Assembly (NCBI GenBank): GCA_947591565.1
Contig: CANQDH010000035.1
Coordinates: 1-8,829, forward strand
Length of the DNA stretch: 8,829 bases
Direction of reading: 5' to 3'
DNA from: an uncultured Bacilli bacterium
GTDB lineage: Bacteria > Bacillota_I > Bacilli_A > RF39 > UBA660
The notes under the pieces were generated by a model that was given only the letters and a program-made list of their open reading frames with translations, was not told where the DNA came from and made no database searches. The translations under genes and the position numbers were made by a program. Below are positions 5,002-8,829 of the stretch, piece after piece. The stretch's first letter is position 1, and each line of letters opens with the position of its first letter.

Positions 5002-7086
5002 ATGAAAAAATATCCATTTGTTAAGCAAACATCAAGTAAGGCATGTGGGGTTGCTTCTTTATCCATGATTATTAAATATTATAAAGGTTATGCCGATAAT
5101 AATTATCTATCTGATCTAACTAAAACGGGTAAAGATGGAACAACAGCTTACCACATAGTTGAAGGAGCTAAAAAATTAGGTTTTGAAAGTAAAGGTCTTA
5201 AAACCAATTTAAATGACTTAGATAAAATCATAATGCCTTGTATAGCGCACATAGTTATAAATAAAACCTATAATCATTATGTTGTTATATATGAAATTAA
5301 TTTTAAAAAAAATTATTTAATTATTGGAGATCCAGCAACTAAGTTATATAAAATGTCTTTTCATGAGTTTCAAAGCCTTTGGACAGGTGTTATTCTAACA
5401 TTTAGACCATTAAGTCAAATTCCAATTATTAATAACGAAATAACTATGAAACAATTCATATATAATTTAGTGAAATGTAATCATGCCATAATTTTATCAA
5501 TTTTGCTATTATCCATTTTCATTACTTTACTTTCACTGATTACATCTTTTTCATTCAAATTATTGTTTGACAATATGATGAATTTCCAATCTAAAAGCTA
5601 TTTATATATTATCCTCTGCTCTTATCTACTTGTTATTTTAACTAAAAATGTGCTCAGCTATATACGATTTAAAATCCTAATTTTTGTAAGTCAAAGAATT
5701 GATTGGCAATTAACAAATGATGTTTTTTGTAAAATCATGAACCTCCCTTATCATTATTATCGAAAAAGAACAACAGGTGATATGGTATCGCGCATTAGTG
5801 ATTTAGGCACTTTAAAAGATACTATCAGTAAAACTCTTTTAACTTTATTTGTCGATGTACCACTAACTTTATTTTCATCTATTACATTATATTTTATTAG
5901 TCCTAAATTGTTTTTCATTTCATTTTTAATATTTTTAACTTATTGCCTTATTATCTTTATTTTTAGACCAATATATAAAGAATTGATATCTAACTTACAC
6001 AAAGAAAATGCCAAGGTGAATTCTTGTATGGTAGAAAACATAAGTGCATTTGAAACAATAAAAGGTCTTGGAATAGAGGAAAAACAAACGCAGCAATTTC
6101 GAAATCTTTACTATGGTTTAACAAGTACCTCTTTAAAACTTCAAAAGACGATGAATGGACAAGCTACAATAAAAACGATTGTTGATGAAATTGGCACTTT
6201 GCTTATTAGTTTTGTTGGTATTTTGCTAGTGATGGACTCTAAAATATCGGTTGGATCTTTACTTGCTTTTACTTCTCTTTTAGCTTATTTTATATCGCCA
6301 ATTAAGAATATTATCGATATGGATAGCAACATTAAAGAATCTAAAAATGCTTTAACGCGAGTCTTAGAGATATTAATTAAGCATGATGAAACAGGTAAAA
6401 AATTTAATGATGCTTTTCACAATATCGAATATCGCAATTTATCTTATTCGTATGATGATTATAATTTAGTATTATCTAATATAAATCTTCAAATAAAAGA
6501 AGGCGAAAAACTTCTTATTATAGGTGATAGTGGTAGTGGTAAAAGTACGTTAATGAAGTTGTTAATGAAATTTCATGAAGTTAAAAGAAACTGTTTATTT
6601 ATTGATAATATTGATATTAATGATTATAGTGAAGAATGTATAAAAGAAAACATTTGTTATATATCCCAAAATGAAATGCTTTTTACTGATTCACTATATA
6701 ATAATTTGTGTTTAAATGATGATGTGAGTGATAAAAAATTAAATGAAGTCTTGGATATATGTTATATTAAAGATATTTTTAAAAAAAGTAATCTTGGTAT
6801 AAATACACTTATCGAAGAAAATGGTTTCAATTTATCAGGTGGTGAAAAACAAAGAATTGTTTTAGGTAGAACGCTTTTAAAACCTTTTAATATTTTAATT
6901 ATTGATGAGGGATTAAATCAAGTCGATATTTCTTTAGAAAGAAAAATATTAAAAAATATTATAAAAAAATATCAAGATAAAACAATTATTGTTATTTCAC
7001 ATCGTCTTGAAAATATGGACTTATTTCCTAGGGTGATTAAATTTAAACATACCAAAATAGAAGGAGATGTACGAAAAAATGGATAA
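5002..7086 (+). CDS. C39-peptidase-containing ABC transporter (PCAT) for GG-leader peptides
   Basis: A 694-aa exporter that would cut the leader after Gly-Gly in the cytoplasm and pump the mature peptide out using ATP. An N-terminal peptidase C39 domain (about 4-135) shows Gln9, Cys15 in KACGVASL, His92 in NHYVVIYE and Asp110 in GDPA. Six TM helices follow (about 163-183, 199-216, 277-298, 303-322, 398-413, 417-436). The ATPase domain (about 474-690) has Walker A GDSGSGKST (508-516), Q-loop Gln556, signature LSGGEKQR (611-618), Walker B ILIIDE (631-636) and H-loop His667. The length is normal. Two departures are seen: Ala instead of the common Asp before the catalytic Cys, and a D-loop reading EGLNQVD in place of EATSALD. 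All catalytic residues are kept, so it should be active. GGGAGGTG (4987-4994) supports the start. Its likely substrates are the two small peptides 0.4 kb downstream. Confidence 0.93.
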   Translation: MKKYPFVKQTSSKACGVASLSMIIKYYKGYADNNYLSDLTKTGKDGTTAYHIVEGAKKLGFESKGLKTNLNDLDKIIMPCIAHIVINKTYNHYVVIYEINFKKNYLIIGDPATKLYKMSFHEFQSLWTGVILTFRPLSQIPIINNEITMKQFIYNLVKCNHAIILSILLLSIFITLLSLITSFSFKLLFDNMMNFQSKSYLYIILCSYLLVILTKNVLSYIRFKILIFVSQRIDWQLTNDVFCKIMNLPYHYYRKRTTGDMVSRISDLGTLKDTISKTLLTLFVDVPLTLFSSITLYFISPKLFFISFLIFLTYCLIIFIFRPIYKELISNLHKENAKVNSCMVENISAFETIKGLGIEEKQTQQFRNLYYGLTSTSLKLQKTMNGQATIKTIVDEIGTLLISFVGILLVMDSKISVGSLLAFTSLLAYFISPIKNIIDMDSNIKESKNALTRVLEILIKHDETGKKFNDAFHNIEYRNLSYSYDDYNLVLSNINLQIKEGEKLLIIGDSGSGKSTLMKLLMKFHEVKRNCLFIDNIDINDYSEECIKENICYISQNEMLFTDSLYNNLCLNDDVSDKKLNEVLDICYIKDIFKKSNLGINTLIEENGFNLSGGEKQRIVLGRTLLKPFNILIIDEGLNQVDISLERKILKNIIKKYQDKTIIVISHRLENMDLFPRVIKFKHTKIEGDVRKNG

Positions 7087-7519
7087 AGATATGAGTCTAA
7101 TTATAAGTAATAAAAGTATCAAAATACCTCCTTTTTATAAAATGTTACTCCTTGTTTTTATAATAATCTTTATCTATTTACTTTTAACTAAAATATCTTT
7201 ATATGATGTATATGATGCAAGAATTGTTAGAATGGAGGATGAATATTATGCTCAGGTTCTGGTTCCCCTTAATAACCAGGTATTTATTCAAAATAATATC
7301 TTTTTAGTTGATCATAAGGAATATAAGTATAAAATTTATAATATTGAAGAAAATTATGTTTCGTACAATAATGTAAACTATATGCTTGTAAATGTCATAT
7401 CTAATTTAGATGAATCTTATAACATTGAAAATAATTATTTAAAAATTAAACAAAGAAGAAAAAAAGATACATTATTTAATATTATTTTAGAAAAAATAAA
7501 GGAAGGGATGAATTTATAA
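7079..7519 (+). CDS. Short single-TM accessory protein of the exporter (HlyD-like position)
   Basis: A 146-aa protein with a basic N-terminus, one TM helix (about 21-38) and an extracellular part with beta-like alternation (ARIVRMEDEYYAQVLVPL, then YKYKIYNI and YMLVNVIS). It ends in a basic amphipathic tail (KIKQRRKKD / ILEKIKEG). It occupies the place of the HlyD/MesE-type adaptor normally encoded after a PCAT, but is about a third of the usual length and lacks the coiled-coil hairpin. A reduced accessory protein is the best guess; sequence homology to HlyD is not demonstrated. AAGGAG (7061-7066) supports ATG 7079. The in-frame ATG 7067 abuts that site and is rejected. The gene overlaps the transporter stop by 8 nt and its own stop overlaps the next start (TAATG), so translation is coupled. 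Confidence 0.7.
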   Translation: MDKDMSLIISNKSIKIPPFYKMLLLVFIIIFIYLLLTKISLYDVYDARIVRMEDEYYAQVLVPLNNQVFIQNNIFLVDHKEYKYKIYNIEENYVSYNNVNYMLVNVISNLDESYNIENNYLKIKQRRKKDTLFNIILEKIKEGMNL

Positions 7520-7656
7520 TGGAAATGAATCAAAAAGAATTAATGAAAGTTAATGGTGGTGGAATAAGTTTTGGATTAGGATTATTAATTAGTGCAGGTA
7601 TTGTCTTTTTAATTGGCGTTGTGGATGGTTTTGTAAGACCATTAAAATGTAATTAG
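7519..7656 (+). CDS. Double-glycine leader peptide 1, candidate bacteriocin
   Basis: A 45-aa peptide. The leader MEMNQKELMKVNGG (14 aa) fits the C39 substrate pattern: Gly-Gly at -2/-1, Val at -4, Leu at -7, Glu at -8 and Met at -12. The predicted mature part is 31 aa, very hydrophobic and Gly-rich in its first two thirds (GISFGLGLLISAGIVFLIG). It then has GVVDG (GxxxG, 33-37), Arg40 and a single Cys44 next to the C-terminus. It starts on the stop codon of the accessory gene (TAATG), with GGAAGGG (7501-7507) as RBS. With the next gene it looks like one half of a two-peptide bacteriocin. Function is inferred; a signalling peptide is possible but no kinase or regulator is present here. Confidence 0.8.
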   Translation: MEMNQKELMKVNGGGISFGLGLLISAGIVFLIGVVDGFVRPLKCN

Positions 7657-7666
7657 GAGGGATAAA

Positions 7667-7831
7667 ATGGAACTAAATAGAAGAGATTTACTTTCAGTTG
7701 TAGGTGGAATTAGTATTTCAGGTACACTTATTAATGCTTTAGTCAAAGGTATTAACTCTATTCTTGATTTAGGAAGAAGTCTAGGTACAGCTATTAGACG
7801 TATAAATTCTGGTAGTATATGTACTCTTTAA
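7667..7831 (+). CDS. Double-glycine leader peptide 2, candidate bacteriocin partner
   Basis: A 54-aa peptide. The leader MELNRRDLLSVVGG (14 aa) has Val at -4, Leu at -7, Asp at -8 and Leu at -12, as in peptide 1. The predicted mature part is 40 aa: a Ser/Gly-containing amphipathic stretch (ISISGTLINALVKGINSILD), then GRSLG (GxxxG, 36-40), TAIRRI and Cys52 two residues before the end. It would be cationic. AGGAGGG (7655-7661) partly overlaps the stop of peptide 1 and lies 5 nt before ATG 7667. Same size class, same leader length and the adjacent PCAT make co-export very likely. Its last codons overlap the next gene. Confidence 0.8.
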   Translation: MELNRRDLLSVVGGISISGTLINALVKGINSILDLGRSLGTAIRRINSGSICTL

Positions 7832-7998
7832 AAGCCGTTTGCAAAAATAAAAAAATTTTGTTGCCAATTATATTTATGATGTTTCTTTTATTATTACCAG
7901 TGTTTAATATTTTATGCGATATTATATTTTACTATGGTAATTTTGTTGGAACATTTGCACGTTATATATCTGAAGGAAAGATTTGTTTAGGTTTCTAG
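7819..7998 (+). CDS. Overlapping 59-aa membrane microprotein, candidate immunity or third peptide
   Basis: A 59-aa product starting at ATG 7819, within the last codons of peptide 2 in another frame (13-nt overlap). An in-frame TAG at 7813 limits the start. There is no strong Shine-Dalgarno site, so it would depend on coupling to peptide 2. Residues 1-12 are basic (KAVCKNKK) and 13-38 are strongly hydrophobic (one TM helix). The C-terminal part GNFVGTFARYISEGKICLGF aligns without gaps to the end of peptide 2 (shared G, G, T, R, I, G, I, C). It has no GG leader, so it should not be a C39 substrate. Position (last in the operon) and the membrane helix suit a bacteriocin immunity protein; the homology to the toxin end suits mimicry or a partner role. 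Not recognised as a named family. Confidence 0.65.
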   Translation: MYSLKAVCKNKKILLPIIFMMFLLLLPVFNILCDIIFYYGNFVGTFARYISEGKICLGF

Positions 7999-8021
7999 AC
8001 GAATCTTTTTCTTTTTTCGTC
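7998..8021 (+). terminator. Possible 3' hairpin of the peptide island
   Basis: GACGAA (7998-8003) can pair with TTCGTC (8016-8021) around a T-rich 12-nt loop just after the last stop. No T run follows the stem, so it is not a standard intrinsic terminator and may only stabilise the 3' end. Confidence 0.25.
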
Positions 8022-8040
8022 AAATTATGATAGATTTTTC

Positions 8041-8069
8041 TTGAAATGGGTTATATAAAGTGATATAAT
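8041..8069 (+). promoter_or_regulatory. Strong promoter for rpsU-yqeY
   Basis: -35 TTGAAA (8041-8046), exactly 17 bp spacing, and a perfect TATAAT (8064-8069) preceded by TGA (8061-8063), an extended -10. Initiation is expected near 8076, giving a leader of about 25 nt. The -10 box lies in the palindrome AGTGATATAATATCACT (8059-8075). Confidence 0.85.
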
Positions 8070-8100
8070 ATCACTAGTTGCAGAGGGGAGGGATTAACTT

Positions 8101-8295
8101 ATGTCTACAGTAACAGTTAAAAATGGTAACGTAGAAGGTGCACTAAAATTATTTAAACAAAGAAATGCAAAGAATGGCCTCCTAAAAGAAGCTCGTAAAA
8201 GACAAGAAGGGTATATGAAACCTGGTGTTAAAAGAAGAGAAGCAAAAAAAGAAGCAATTAGAAATAATCGTCGTAATAATAGAGATAATTACTAA
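8101..8295 (+). CDS. rpsU: 30S ribosomal protein S21
   Basis: A 64-aa S21, a small basic 30S protein near the anti-Shine-Dalgarno region, linked to initiation. It shows the usual opening STVTVKNGNVEGALKLFK, the central Arg/Lys helix (AKNGLLKEARKRQEGYMKPG), and a basic tail (VKRREAKKEAIRNNRR) that is slightly longer and more Asn-rich than in Bacillus. GGAGGGA (8087-8093) is 7 nt before the start. It is followed 15 nt later by yqeY, the common rpsU-yqeY pair of Firmicutes. Confidence 0.95.
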   Translation: MSTVTVKNGNVEGALKLFKQRNAKNGLLKEARKRQEGYMKPGVKRREAKKEAIRNNRRNNRDNY

Positions 8296-8310
8296 TAGAG
8301 GGAGAACATT

Positions 8311-8754
8311 ATGAAAAATAGAATAATTGAAGATATTAAACTTGCAATGAAAGCCCAAGATAAGGTTAAATTACCTGTTGTTAGGATGCTTAAGGCTGAT
8401 GTTCAAATGGCTGAATTAAATAAAAAAGCGGATCTTACCGATGATGAAATTATATCTATTGTAAGTAAACAAATTAAAATGCGTAAAGATTCAATTAAAG
8501 AGTTTGAAAAAGGTAATCGAAATGATTTGATTGAAGCAGCAAAGGCTGAGATAAAAATTCTTGAAGAATATTTACCTGAACAACTAAGTGAGCAAGAAGT
8601 AACAAATATTATTAATGATGTTTTTTCTAAAGTAAATCCTAGTTCACAATCTGATATGGGCAAAATTATGGGACTTTTAAATCCACTTGTTAAAGGCAAA
8701 ACAGATATGGGATTAGTTAGTAAAATTGTAAAAGAGAAATTATCAAATTTATAG
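8311..8754 (+). CDS. yqeY: GatB/YqeY domain protein
   Basis: A 147-aa stand-alone YqeY, related to the C-terminal tRNA-interacting domain of the GatB amidotransferase subunit. An N-terminal helical part includes RMLKAD (25-30) and KMRKDSIKEFEKGNRNDL (56-73). EYLPEQL (86-92) begins the C-terminal GatB-like part, with DMGKIMGLLNPLVKGKTDMG (115-134). Length matches the family. Its exact role is not settled; a tRNA- or translation-related role is inferred from the domain and from co-transcription with rpsU. AGAGGGAG (8297-8304) supports the start. Confidence 0.95.
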   Translation: MKNRIIEDIKLAMKAQDKVKLPVVRMLKADVQMAELNKKADLTDDEIISIVSKQIKMRKDSIKEFEKGNRNDLIEAAKAEIKILEEYLPEQLSEQEVTNIINDVFSKVNPSSQSDMGKIMGLLNPLVKGKTDMGLVSKIVKEKLSNL

Positions 8755-8773
8755 TATATTTTATCAAATTATA

Positions 8774-8782
8774 TGATATAAT
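8774..8782 (+). promoter_or_regulatory. Extended -10 promoter for the tRNA gene
   Basis: TGATATAAT, identical to the rpsU -10 element, lies 22 nt before the tRNA 5' end. The best -35 candidate (TATATT, 8755-8760) is poor. Confidence 0.6.
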
Positions 8783-8804
8783 TATATTAGATAATTTCTT
8801 AATT

Positions 8805-8829
8805 GCAGGTGTGGTTCAATGGTAGAACG
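8805..8829 (+). tRNA. Partial tRNA-Gly (5' 25 nt, cut by the window edge)
   Basis: Acceptor 5' strand GCAGGTG, then U8-G9, D stem GTTC/GAAC around the AATGGTA loop with the GG pair, then G26. The D arm and acceptor sequence are typical of Firmicute tRNA-Gly. The anticodon lies outside the window; similarity to the usual UCC isoacceptor start is suggestive only. Confidence 0.8.

Noticed and set aside
8403..8699. Minus-strand 98-aa open frame inside yqeY
   Set aside because: Antisense shadow of a conserved gene with no start signals of its own.

Overview
The window comes from an AT-rich, low-GC Gram-positive bacterium. The evidence is the strong purine-rich Shine-Dalgarno sites, Bacillus-type promoters and Firmicute-like protein sequences. 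TGA acts as a stop (rimM and trmD end with it) and Trp is written TGG, so this is the standard code and not the Mycoplasma code. A gut-associated member of the Bacilli/RF39-Erysipelotrichales sphere would fit, but that placement is inference. Every recognised gene is on the + strand.

Layout. (1) 1-286: the C-terminal end of what looks like an Rpn/YhgA-type (PD-(D/E)XK) protein with a Gly/aromatic tetrad repeat, closed by a terminator. (2) 312-1478: a membrane-anchored GH5 endoglucanase-like hydrolase with its own extended -10 promoter. (3) 1524-4916: a translation and secretion block made of a TrmH/SpoU RNA methyltransferase, rimM, trmD, an unrecognised 157-aa protein, rplS (own promoter and a probable L19 leader) and lepB, ended by a strong terminator. 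(4) 5002-7998: a compact peptide-export island made of a C39-peptidase ABC transporter (PCAT), a short single-TM accessory protein, two tiny genes for double-glycine leader peptides, and a third overlapping 59-aa membrane microprotein. (5) 8041-8829: rpsU and yqeY behind a near-consensus promoter, then the first 25 nt of a tRNA-Gly gene with its own extended -10 promoter.

The most interesting part is the island. The two small peptides (7519-7656 and 7667-7831) have matching 14-residue leaders ending in GG, with the -4, -7, -8 and -12 pattern of C39 substrates. Their mature parts each carry a GxxxG motif near the C-terminus followed by Arg and one Cys near the end. This is the layout of a two-peptide (class IIb-like) bacteriocin processed and exported by the adjacent PCAT. 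The third gene (7819-7998) has no GG leader but has a hydrophobic N-terminal segment. Its C-terminal 21 residues align without gaps to the second peptide (9 of 21 identical). It could be an immunity protein that mimics the bacteriocin, or a third membrane-inserting partner.

Regulatory signals share a style. Four candidate promoters have a TGn extension of the -10 box, and three genes end inside the hairpin that terminates or attenuates them.
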